DNA from: Salinimonas lutimaris
GTDB lineage: Bacteria; Pseudomonadota; Gammaproteobacteria; Enterobacterales; Alteromonadaceae
NCBI RefSeq assembly: GCF_005222225.1
Contig: NZ_CP036536.1
Coordinates: forward strand, 1,140,001-1,204,000
DNA: 64,000 bases
Reading direction: 5' to 3'
Each line of letters begins with the position of its first letter. Position 1 is the first letter of the stretch. The notes under the pieces are model-generated. The model was not told where the DNA came from. It ran no database searches and was given only the letters and a program-made list of their open reading frames with translations. This document shows, piece after piece, positions 1 to 8,047 of this stretch. The position numbers were made by a program, and so were the translations under genes.

Positions 1-58
1 GTTGAATGCTGCTATACTGGCGATTAGAACGGTGTTACACAGCAACAGGCGAGAAACC

Positions 59-340
59 ATGACAAACCCGGGCTCACCCGAGTCGGCGCAACTTGAGTTT
101 TTTGAAGTGCCCAGCCCTTGTATTGGCGTTTGTCAGTCCGGGCCCCGGGGCTATTGCCGTGGCTGTTTCAGAAGCCGTGATGAACGCCTGTACTGGTTGA
201 AAGTCGATGATGCCACCCGCCGCAAAATTGTGAGCGCCTGTCATCGGCGAAAGCTGGCGTATTTGCGGCGGCAGCGTCAGGTAGAAGAACCTGTCGGGCC
301 ACTGCCTGTTCAGCAGGACCTGTTCGGGAATAATAATTAG
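59..340 (+). CDS. DUF1289 family protein (predicted Fe-S/cysteine-rich)
   Basis: Small protein of about 93 residues. Its N-terminal half carries the DUF1289 signature: SPCIGVCQ, then YCRGCFRSRDE, giving four cysteines in a CxxxC...CxxC arrangement that could bind a metal or Fe-S cluster. The C-terminus is basic and probably disordered. The reading frame stays open to position 2, but the ATG at 59 puts the conserved block about 20 residues in, as is usual for the family. The biochemical role of DUF1289 is not established. It lies just upstream of an HDOD gene on the same strand and could be co-transcribed with it. Confidence 0.8.
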   Translation: MTNPGSPESAQLEFFEVPSPCIGVCQSGPRGYCRGCFRSRDERLYWLKVDDATRRKIVSACHRRKLAYLRRQRQVEEPVGPLPVQQDLFGNNN

Positions 341-373
341 CGCTAATCAATGTGTTTCAGGAAGCAAGATTAC

Positions 374-1201
374 ATGGAAAAACAAAAACTACTGAACTTT
401 GCTACCCGCTCTTTTTCGCTGCCTGATATCTGCCTGCGTATTCGGGAGGTGCTGGATGACAATCGCTCAGACGCACAGGATATTGGCCGGCTCATTGCAC
501 TGGATCCGTCACTGACCGCTAAAATTCTGAAACTGGCTAACAGTGCGTTATTTCGCTTTCCTTCGCAGGTCGACTCAATCGGAAAAGCAGTCAGCGTTAT
601 CGGCGGCGAAGCACTGTATAATTTGGTTATTGCTGAAACCGCCAACTCTGCGTTTAAAGCGTTCGATAATGATTTAATCAATCTGGCCAGACATCGCCGC
701 TGTTCGGTGTACTGTGCGCTGGTTGCTAAATATATGGCAAAACATGCTGGCATACGCGGTAGCGAACGCTTTTTTGTGATGGGGATGCTGCAAAATCTGA
801 GTGAGCTTGTGGTGGCTAAATATGCGCCGACCAGTTATGTGAAATATGTAAGCGAGCCGGCCGGAAAGTTGCCTCCCTGGGAGCGTCAGCAACAGATATT
901 CGGATTTGATTTTGCCTCTCTAAGCGGGCAAATAATGGAAGCCTGGCAATTGCCTCTGCCACTTTTCTACCCGGTCAGTCATGCTCATGAAGAGCAAAAA
1001 CACAGCAATGAGCAGGACATTGCTTTATTAGCGTGTGCGCTACGGGTTACAATTCGTGAAAATGATAAAGAAAACTATGCGGCAATGGAACTTTTCACGC
1101 CGGCAATAGCCAATACTTTAACACTGGAAGGCGAGACAGTGGGTAGTGCTATAGAGTATGCCAGTCAGGAAACGGATAGAATGGCCTCGCTATTACATTA
1201 A
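374..1201 (+). CDS. HDOD domain signalling protein
   Basis: About 275 residues, almost entirely one HDOD domain, a non-hydrolytic relative of HD phosphodiesterases. Visible hallmarks are IGRLIALDPSLTAKILKLAN near residues 35-55 and the following SIGKAVSVIGGEALYNLV segment. Single-domain HDOD proteins are usually adaptors in bacterial signalling or stress regulation; the partner cannot be told from sequence. The ATG at 374 (MEKQKLL) has an AGGA about 11 bases upstream and removes an unconserved octapeptide from the open frame that begins at 350. No receiver, GGDEF or EAL domain is attached. Confidence 0.82.
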   Translation: MEKQKLLNFATRSFSLPDICLRIREVLDDNRSDAQDIGRLIALDPSLTAKILKLANSALFRFPSQVDSIGKAVSVIGGEALYNLVIAETANSAFKAFDNDLINLARHRRCSVYCALVAKYMAKHAGIRGSERFFVMGMLQNLSELVVAKYAPTSYVKYVSEPAGKLPPWERQQQIFGFDFASLSGQIMEAWQLPLPLFYPVSHAHEEQKHSNEQDIALLACALRVTIRENDKENYAAMELFTPAIANTLTLEGETVGSAIEYASQETDRMASLLH

Positions 1202-1260
1202 TAATAATCACACCACGGACGGAAAACCTTTCGCGCTAACAATAATCGAATCACGTTTTT

Positions 1261-2073
1261 ATGCAAAACCAATCAAAATTGCGTTTATTGGTCCTGTCCT
1301 TTTGTGTGTTTAGCAGCTCTGTGGCTGCCGCTGACAAAAACCTGATTCAGACGCTGTATCACACCGAATTCCTGTATAACCAGCCAGAAGAAGAAGATAT
1401 TTTTACTCTTGATGGCGAGGTAGGTGTGCTTAATGCTACCGGAAATACTAACGCGGTAACATTCAAAGCTGCGATCACCTCGGAGCATGAAACCCGGCAC
1501 TGGAACAACAATTACAATGCCGAAATGCTGTACAAACAAATTGAAGTTGAAAACAATGGCGTGACCGAAGATCAGGTCAGCGCGCAGCGTTTTTACGGTG
1601 CGGCACAGTTCGACTACAAGCTGGATACGCCGGGTCGCCGAACCTTCATGTATTTGGACTATGAAAATGATCAGTTCAACGGCTATGACTATCGGGCGAC
1701 TTTCGCCAGCGGTTGGTCGCAGCGGGTTTGGAATACTGACGAAAGCATGTTTAGGTACAGCGTTGGTCCCGGATACGGCTTTGTTTCAGCCGAAGATGAC
1801 ACCGTGACCAATGTGAATAACGGGTTTATTCTACGGGCGTCGAGCGAGTATCAGTACCAATGGTACACCGGCTCGAGGTTCCGACAGTTTGTCAGTGCAG
1901 AAGCAGGGCCGGATAATATAAAAACACGGTCAGAAACCTCTCTGGCGGCCAACTTATTTGACTCTTTGGCAATGAAGCTGTCTTTTGCGGTCTCCTATGA
2001 GACGCAGCCTTTACAGAATGTGGAAGGGCTGAATACGGAAACGTCTTTAACAGTGGTGTACCGCTTCTTCTAA
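1261..2073 (+). CDS. DUF481 (YdiY-like) outer membrane protein, copy 1
   Basis: 270 residues. An N-terminal signal peptide (SKLRLLVLSFCVFSSSVAAA) precedes a DUF481 beta-barrel-like domain. The start of the domain reads FTLDGEVGVLNATGNTNAVTF, the family's glycine-rich first strand, and the C-terminus ends in aromatic residues (VVYRFF), typical of outer-membrane barrels. The family is also called YdiY; its function is unproven, though it is often described as salt-induced. The next gene downstream is a paralogue, with about 120 bp between them. Confidence 0.82.
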   Translation: MQNQSKLRLLVLSFCVFSSSVAAADKNLIQTLYHTEFLYNQPEEEDIFTLDGEVGVLNATGNTNAVTFKAAITSEHETRHWNNNYNAEMLYKQIEVENNGVTEDQVSAQRFYGAAQFDYKLDTPGRRTFMYLDYENDQFNGYDYRATFASGWSQRVWNTDESMFRYSVGPGYGFVSAEDDTVTNVNNGFILRASSEYQYQWYTGSRFRQFVSAEAGPDNIKTRSETSLAANLFDSLAMKLSFAVSYETQPLQNVEGLNTETSLTVVYRFF

Positions 2074-2196
2074 TAACAGGGTAATGCCCGGTAGTGCCAA
2101 TCACTACATCAGAACGACAGGATGCAAAGCATTTGGAATAGGGAAAGGTTAGCCTTTCATTTTTAGATTTTAGTTTTTTACTCATTGGGGAAACAC

Positions 2197-2946
2197 ATGA
2201 ACAAGACTCTGGTAGCAGTAGCTATTCTTGGGACTGCTGTGTCTGGCTCTGCTATGGCGCAAACAAAACAACCAAAGCCATTTACACTGGAAGGTGGCTT
2301 AGGGTTTATCTTTACGTCAGGTAACACCGACACAACTTCTGCAAATGCGTCGTTAGAAGCGCACCAGGAATTAACTGACTGGAGTAACGACTACAGCATC
2401 AGCGGCCTGTACAAGCAGGAAGAAGTAGAAAACGAAGACGGTGAAAAAGAAGACCGTACTTCAGCGCAGCGTTTTGATGCACAGGCGCAGGCAAACTATA
2501 AGCTGGAAAACCCGGATTATCGTTTGTTCGGTTTCGCATCTTATGAAGATGACCGTTTCAGTTCTTACAACTATCAGTCAACTATCGCTGCGGGTTGGAA
2601 CCAAAAGCTGTGGAATGATGATACAACATCATTTGAATACTCAATCGGTCCGGGTTATGCGTTTAACGAATTTAACGACGGCCAGTCTCAAAACGGCTTG
2701 ATCGTTCGTGCTTCAGGCGCGTTCCAGTGGCTGATTTCTGATACCGCTAAATTTACTCAGACACTGAGTACTGAGGTGGGTTCTGACAACACTAAATCTT
2801 CTGCTGAATCAGCGCTAACGGCGTCTATCAGCGGCAACCTGTCGCTAAAAGTTTCTGTTGCTTTCGACCACAACACTAACGTGGCTGATGGTCTGGAGAA
2901 GCTGGATACTGAAACAGCACTGACGCTGGTTTATAACTTTATCTAA
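2197..2946 (+). CDS. DUF481 (YdiY-like) outer membrane protein, copy 2
   Basis: 249 residues with a clear signal peptide ending ...SGSAMAQ, then FTLEGGLGFIFTSGNTDTTS, matching the first strand of copy 1. Other blocks align with copy 1 throughout: WSNDYSISGLYKQEEVENEDG, TSAQRFDAQAQANYKLENPD, YSIGPGYAF. The C-terminus is LTLVYNFI. The ATG at 2197 has GGGGA six bases upstream, better than the ATG at 2185. A strong intrinsic terminator follows at 2965. It is probably an outer-membrane beta-barrel protein of unknown function that arose by tandem duplication. Confidence 0.85.
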   Translation: MNKTLVAVAILGTAVSGSAMAQTKQPKPFTLEGGLGFIFTSGNTDTTSANASLEAHQELTDWSNDYSISGLYKQEEVENEDGEKEDRTSAQRFDAQAQANYKLENPDYRLFGFASYEDDRFSSYNYQSTIAAGWNQKLWNDDTTSFEYSIGPGYAFNEFNDGQSQNGLIVRASGAFQWLISDTAKFTQTLSTEVGSDNTKSSAESALTASISGNLSLKVSVAFDHNTNVADGLEKLDTETALTLVYNFI

Positions 2947-2964
2947 GTTTTAGTCAGTACTGCT

Positions 2965-3000
2965 AAGCCCCGTTATGGCATAAGCCGGCGGGGCTTTTTT
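2965..3000 (+). terminator. Intrinsic terminator of the DUF481 pair
   Basis: Stem AAGCCCCG (2965-2972) pairs with CGGGGCTT (2989-2996) and is followed by an uninterrupted T run. It lies 19 bases after the stop codon of the second DUF481 gene. Confidence 0.88.
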
Positions 3001-3112
3001 GTAGGTGTAAGGTCAGAAATTACCGGCAGGTGTCGTGTAAATAGAGAATACTGAGCTTATGTGGATGGCAGAAATGTGGAGCTCGCCGATGCCTCGGTAG
3101 GGGGGCGAAATA

Positions 3113-4351
3113 AGGAAACCCCGTCTTCTCTGAAGCCCGCAGGGCTATCAGGGATCTTGTTGGAACCTGACTACGCTCACAATTGGCAGTGACATGTCAG
3201 CCAGGCTATTCACGAGACCCCTGCTTTCGCAGGGATGACGGAATAAGGAAACCCCGTCGTCCCTGAAGCCCGCAGGGCTATCTGGGGTGAAGGCAGACCG
3301 TTATGCCGGCGGCATGACGCAGCTGACTGAACGACGCACATGGATGTGCGGCTGGGCTTTACTTCATGGACGAACAACACTAGCGACAGGTTGTATTTAA
3401 TCAGCCAGGCTGTTCACGAGATCCCCGTTGTCACGGGGATGACGAAATAAGGAAACCCCGTCATCTCTGAAGCACGAACGACTATCAGGGATCTCGTTGG
3501 AACCTGACTACGCTTGTTCAGAGGTTGTTTTTGAATCAGCCAGCCTGTTGACGAGGTCCCCGTTTCCACGGGGACGACGGAATAGGAAGCTGACTACTTT
3601 AACAATAGGTATTGGTATGTCAGCCAGGCTGTTCACGAGACCCCTGCTTTCACAGGGGCGACGGAATAGGGAAACCCCGTCGTCCCTGAAGCCCGAAGGG
3701 CTATCAGGGATCTCGTTGGAACCTGACTACGCTTGTTCAGAGGTTGTTTTGAATCAGCCAGCCTGTTGACGAGGTCCCCGTTTCCACGGGGACGACGGAA
3801 TAGGAACCTGACTACTTTAACAATAGGTATTGGTATGTCAGCCAGGCTGTTCACGAGACCCCTGCTTTCGCAGGGGCGACGCAATAGGGAAACCCCGTCA
3901 TCCCTGAAGCCCGCAGGGCTATCAGGGATCTCGTTGGAACCTGACTACGCTTGTTCAGTGGTTGTTTTGAATCAGCCAGCCTGTTGACGAGGTCCCCGTT
4001 TCCACGGGGACGACGGAATAGGAACCTGACTACTTTAACAATAGGTATTGGTATGTCACCCAGGCTGTTCACGAGACCCCTGCTTTCGCAGGGGCGACGC
4101 AATAGGGAAACCCCGTCGTCCCTGAAGCCCGCAGGGCTATCAGGGATCTCGTTGGAACCTGACTACGCTTGTTCAGAGGTTGTTTTGAATCAGCCAGCCT
4201 GTTGACGAGGTCCCCGTTTCCACGGGGACGACGGAATAGGAACCTGACTACTTTAACAATAGGTATTGGTATGTCAGCCAGGCTGTTCACGAGACCCCTG
4301 CTTTCACAGGGGCGGCGGAATAGGGAGATCCCCGTTTTCACGGGGATAACA
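3113..4351. repeat. Tandem array of composite palindromic repeats (~218-bp unit)
   Basis: No real gene lies here; short open frames on both strands are by-products of the repeat. Four near-identical units begin at 3497, 3716, 3934 and 4152 (periods 219, 218, 218); the last is cut short near 4345. Degenerate partial units fill 3113-3496. Each unit carries three palindromic modules: one with nested stems around AGCCCGCAGGGCT flanked by TCCCTGA/TCAGGGA, one around TCCCCGTTTCCACGGGGA, and one around CCCCTGCTTTCGCAGGGG, linked by unique spacers such as TTTAACAATAGGTATTGGTA. The array sits between the 3' ends of convergent genes (DUF481 and serA). The organisation resembles REP/BIME-type intergenic elements. 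Confidence 0.9.
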
Positions 4352-4367
4352 AAAAGCGCGGTAGGTA

Positions 4368-5597
4368 TTAGTGCAGAACGCGGGCTTTAATGGTGCCTTC
4401 AATTTGCAGTAACTGCTCCAGGCCATCGTAGGCTTTATCTTCCTGCACATCGATAACCACATAACCAATGTCAGGTGTTGTTTGCAGGTACTGGGCGTCA
4501 ATGTTGATTCCCTGTTCTGCAAACAGACGGTTGATCTGCATGATAACGCCAGGACGGTTTTCGTGAACGTGCAGTAAGCGAGAGCGGCCCGGGTGATCCG
4601 GTAGTGATACTTCAGGGAAGTTAACTGCTGATAAGGTTGAGCCATTGTCACTGTATTTAGCCAGCTTGCCGGCTACTTCGATACCAATGTTTTCCTGTGC
4701 TTCCTGAGTGCTGCCACCCACATGCGGAGTCAGAATCACATTGTCGAATTTACGTAGCGGTGACTCAAACTCTTCATCGTTAGATTTTGGCTCGACCGGG
4801 AATACGTCAATGGCTGCACCGTTCAGATCGCCTTTTTCCAGCGAGTCTGCCAATGCCTCAATATCAACTACAGTGCCACGCGAAGCATTGATAAAGATGG
4901 CGCCTTTTTTCATCTGACTAAATTCAGCTGCGCCAAACATATTACGGGTTTGCTGAGTTTCCGGCACATGCAGGGTCACCACATCAGAGGTATTAAGCAG
5001 CTTTTCCAGACTCTTGATTTGCACAGAGTTACCCAGTACCAGTTTATCTTCAATATCAAAAAACTGCACTTTCATGCCCAGATGTTCAGCCAGAATGCTT
5101 AACTGAGTACCGATGTGGCCATAGCCAATGATACCCAGCGTTTTGCCCCGGGCTTCATAAGAGCCGGCTGCACTTTTTTCCCACTCACCGCGATGCGCCT
5201 TGGCATTTTTAGACGGCACACCACGTAGCAACAGAATAAGCTGGCCCAGAACCAGTTCAGCCACAGAACGGGTATTAGAAAACGGGGCATTAAAAACGGG
5301 AATACCACGAGCCTGAGTCGCGTTTAAATCTACTTGGTTGGTACCAATGCAAAAACAACCTACCGCAGCCAGTTTCTGGGCGGCTTCAATGACATTTTCA
5401 GTCAGCTGGGTGCGTGAGCGAATACCGATAAAGTGAACATCTTTGATTTTTTCAATCAGCTCTTCTTCAGGTAAAGAAGTCTTAAGATACTCAATGTTGG
5501 AATAACCATTATTTTCCAGGGTTTCCACAGCGCTCTTATGTACGCCTTCCAACAACAATATGCGGATTTTCTCTTTGGGTAACGAAACTTTGCTCAT
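4368..5597 (-). CDS. serA: D-3-phosphoglycerate dehydrogenase
   Basis: 409 residues, the length of the E. coli-type enzyme. It catalyses the first step of serine biosynthesis, NAD-dependent oxidation of 3-phosphoglycerate. The Rossmann motif GYGHIG lies near residues 158-163. The catalytic Arg (NASRG, about 240), Glu (VFPVEP, about 269) and His (TPHVGGST, about 292) are all present. A C-terminal ACT domain (about 338-409; HENRPGVIMQINRLFAEQGI) is the usual serine feedback site. The neighbour rpiA matches the E. coli gene order. Its 3' end abuts the repeat array. Confidence 0.96.
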   Translation of the reverse strand: MSKVSLPKEKIRILLLEGVHKSAVETLENNGYSNIEYLKTSLPEEELIEKIKDVHFIGIRSRTQLTENVIEAAQKLAAVGCFCIGTNQVDLNATQARGIPVFNAPFSNTRSVAELVLGQLILLLRGVPSKNAKAHRGEWEKSAAGSYEARGKTLGIIGYGHIGTQLSILAEHLGMKVQFFDIEDKLVLGNSVQIKSLEKLLNTSDVVTLHVPETQQTRNMFGAAEFSQMKKGAIFINASRGTVVDIEALADSLEKGDLNGAAIDVFPVEPKSNDEEFESPLRKFDNVILTPHVGGSTQEAQENIGIEVAGKLAKYSDNGSTLSAVNFPEVSLPDHPGRSRLLHVHENRPGVIMQINRLFAEQGINIDAQYLQTTPDIGYVVIDVQEDKAYDGLEQLLQIEGTIKARVLH

Positions 5598-5812
5598 TGC
5601 TTACGTATCTCAGGTTTGAAGTGAATTTTAAGACATCTGGACGTCTATATGGTTAAAATAACAAAAGATAAGGTCAGTGGAAAGCGTATTTTGCATTTCA
5701 GCTGCATACTTTTTAATACACTGCTCAACCAGATAAACGCAGGCACCGGCGAGGCTCCCGCAGGCGGGTAATCATACCCTTCAAGCGCGGTCACCCCACC
5801 ATTTGCAGCCAG

Positions 5813-6469
5813 CTAGGTGAACGTTTTAATCTCATTACCGCTGGCGCACAGTACAACATCAGCGCCACGCAGTGAAAAAATACCGTTAGTGACCACACCG
5901 GCCAGGTTATTGATGGTGGCTTCCATCTCTCTGGGATTCAGAATGTCCAGATTATGTACATCCAGAATCACGTTACCGTTGTCGGTAATTACGCCCTGAC
6001 GATATACCGGATCGCCGCCCAGTTTAACCAGCTCTCGGGCCACATAAGATCGGGCCATCGGAATCACTTCAACCGGAAGAGGAAATTTGCCCAGCACAGG
6101 AACCTGCTTGGTATCATCAACAATGCAGATAAACGAGTCAGCCACCGCCGCGACAATTTTTTCCCGGGTCAGGGCGGCGCCGCCACCCTTAATCATGTGC
6201 TTGTGCTCGGTAACTTCATCGGCGCCGTCAATGTAAACATCAAGACGATCCACCTCGTTGAGTTCAAACACCTCAATGCCATGTGATTTTAAGCGTTCGG
6301 TTGATGCTTCAGAGCTGGATACCGCGCCGGTGATGCGGTCTTTCATTGTAGCCAGAGCATCAATGAAAAAGTTAACAGTGGAGCCAGTTCCCACACCCAC
6401 AATGGTGTCTGGCTTAACGTAGGTCAGCGCTGCCTCGGCAACGGCTTTTTTCTTTGCGTCTTGGTGCAT
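5813..6469 (-). CDS. rpiA: Ribose-5-phosphate isomerase A
   Basis: 218 residues, the normal RpiA length. It interconverts ribose 5-phosphate and ribulose 5-phosphate in the non-oxidative pentose phosphate pathway. The phosphate-binding loop [16 protein letters not shown] lies near residues 20-35, the catalytic segment YIDGADEV near 79-86, and [14 protein letters not shown] near 94-107. It lies upstream of serA on the same strand with about 215 bp between; that gap holds no gene. Downstream enzymes in this window (ribokinase) supply its substrate. Confidence 0.96.
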   Translation of the reverse strand: MHQDAKKKAVAEAALTYVKPDTIVGVGTGSTVNFFIDALATMKDRITGAVSSSEASTERLKSHGIEVFELNEVDRLDVYIDGADEVTEHKHMIKGGGAALTREKIVAAVADSFICIVDDTKQVPVLGKFPLPVEVIPMARSYVARELVKLGGDPVYRQGVITDNGNVILDVHNLDILNPREMEATINNLAGVVTNGIFSLRGADVVLCASGNEIKTFT

Positions 6470-6537
6470 AATCCCTCCCCAAATAATGGCACAGCAGTTT
6501 ACCTTATTCAGGGCGGATTGTTATCCCTTACCTGCAA

Positions 6538-7368
6538 CTATTTGTTGCGCTGATAGGCCTGCTCAAATTCCTGCCATGCAGAAAATGATGTCTGATAGTG
6601 TTCGCTCAGCTGCTGCCATTGTGCAGCCGTGGCCGGCGCATGGCATGGCGTAAGCTGAGGCAGTACCACCTCAAGCATGACCGGACCCTGATAACCGGTT
6701 TCCTTCAGGGCACAGAACTGACGATAAAAATCGATTTGCCCGCTGCCAATTCCGCCCCGGTTAGAATCGGAAATATGGTACATCTGCAAAGAAGATCCGT
6801 GCGAAAGCATTGCATGCTCCGAGTCCGGCTCTTCCATATGCATGTGAAAGCTGTCCAGAATCAGTCCGAAATTATCCCGGTTGACCTGCGCAGCCAGCTG
6901 AGCCCACTCTTTGGTAGTACGCAAAAAAGCGACTTCATATTGATTACACAGTTCAAATAACACCGTTATATTATCCCTGGCGGCATAATCGCAGATTTTC
7001 TGACAGCTCAGGGCGAGCATTTCTATTCGCATACTGGTTTGTTCGTACAGCTCGCTGATCCAGTGACTCAGAGCATGTACAGTAATGCGGCAGCAGTCAG
7101 TAGCGCGGGCAAAGTCCACCACACCCATAAAGTAATGTTCAGCGTCACTAAGTGAGAACGATGCCGCGGGAGGCGTGGCATAAAACGGATCGATAGCCCA
7201 GATTGTGATGCCGGACTCACTGGCTGCATTTTTCACTTCGCTGGCCTGATGGGTCAGATGATCACCATGAAATTGTACGCAGCTTAACTGTAAGTCCTGG
7301 CAAATAGAAAACAGCCGTTCTACTGACAGCTCACCCAGCGTCCATGTGCAGGTACCAAATTGGGTCAT
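6538..7368 (-). CDS. Sugar phosphate isomerase/epimerase-type TIM-barrel protein
   Basis: 276 residues of the xylose-isomerase-like TIM barrel (AP endonuclease 2 superfamily). Candidate metal ligands are visible in order: Glu in LFELCNQYE, Asp and His in LILDSFHMH, His in MYHISDSNR, and Glu in VMLEVVLP. The family includes hexulose and inosose isomerases; the exact substrate cannot be read from the sequence. It sits between rpiA and ygfA on the same strand, 68 bp upstream of rpiA, so a sugar-related role is plausible. No transporter is nearby. Confidence 0.75.
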   Translation of the reverse strand: MTQFGTCTWTLGELSVERLFSICQDLQLSCVQFHGDHLTHQASEVKNAASESGITIWAIDPFYATPPAASFSLSDAEHYFMGVVDFARATDCCRITVHALSHWISELYEQTSMRIEMLALSCQKICDYAARDNITVLFELCNQYEVAFLRTTKEWAQLAAQVNRDNFGLILDSFHMHMEEPDSEHAMLSHGSSLQMYHISDSNRGGIGSGQIDFYRQFCALKETGYQGPVMLEVVLPQLTPCHAPATAAQWQQLSEHYQTSFSAWQEFEQAYQRNK

Positions 7369-7450
7369 ACCTAATCCTGGTTGTGAAACAGATTAGTAAC
7401 TACTCACTATTCGGCGTGCTGGTTTTTTGTATAAGCTAAACAATTTATAA

Positions 7451-8038
7451 TCAGGGACGAATGCATGTGTGGGGGGTGACAATCACATCGCAGGGAATAT
7501 CCCAGTTTTGCACCGGCAGGTTGTCAACCTGCTGACAAGTATGGGCAATGCCAATCAGGGCAGGGCGGTGCTTGTCGGGCAGAGCGGCCAGTGTTCGGTC
7601 GTAGAAGCCGCCGCCCATCCCCAGGCGATTTCCGGCAGCATCAAAGCCAACCAGCGGCATCAGGATAACATCGTGGTTACCCAGCGGCACAACCGCGGGG
7701 CAACTGAGTACTGGTTCGGCGATGTTAAAGCGATTGGTGGTCATGACGCTATGCTGATGATATTGCAAAAACAGCAGGTGTTTACCGGTAAAGGGATGCA
7801 GAACAGGTAAGGTTATCTGTATTTTTTCCTGCCAGGCCTGGCTTATCGTCGGACCAAGCGAGGGTTCGCCATCATTGGCCAGGTATGCAGCCACCATGCG
7901 GGCATTGGCCACTTCGGTTAACTGAAATAACTGCCTGGCAATGGCTGCGCCAGCCTGTTGTTGCTGTGGTGCGCTCAGCGCTTTACGGACAGCGCGCAAT
8001 CGGGCGCGTAATTGCGCCCGTGATTCGGTTACCAACAT
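7451..8038 (-). CDS. ygfA: 5-formyltetrahydrofolate cyclo-ligase
   Basis: 195 residues. It converts 5-formyl-THF to 5,10-methenyl-THF using ATP. Family hallmarks are the N-terminal basic helix RAQLRARLRAVRKALS, VAAYLANDGEPS, and the C-terminal ATP-binding loop RLGMGGGFYDRTLA. In E. coli ygfA follows 6S RNA directly. Here it lies 9 bp downstream of a hybrid sensor kinase and about 3.7 kb from 6S RNA. Folate metabolism links it loosely to the glycine cleavage genes further on. Confidence 0.92.
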   Translation of the reverse strand: MLVTESRAQLRARLRAVRKALSAPQQQQAGAAIARQLFQLTEVANARMVAAYLANDGEPSLGPTISQAWQEKIQITLPVLHPFTGKHLLFLQYHQHSVMTTNRFNIAEPVLSCPAVVPLGNHDVILMPLVGFDAAGNRLGMGGGFYDRTLAALPDKHRPALIGIAHTCQQVDNLPVQNWDIPCDVIVTPHTCIRP

Positions 8039-8047
8039 AGTACATCT

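Noticed and set aside
3497..4345. Array considered as CRISPR
   Set aside because: Units of about 218 bp with no unique spacers of 30-40 bp between short repeats, and no cas genes.
3497..4390. Several 73-90 residue open frames on both strands across the repeat array
   Set aside because: They follow the repeat period exactly, have no ribosome binding sites and translate palindromic DNA on both strands; they are repeat artefacts.
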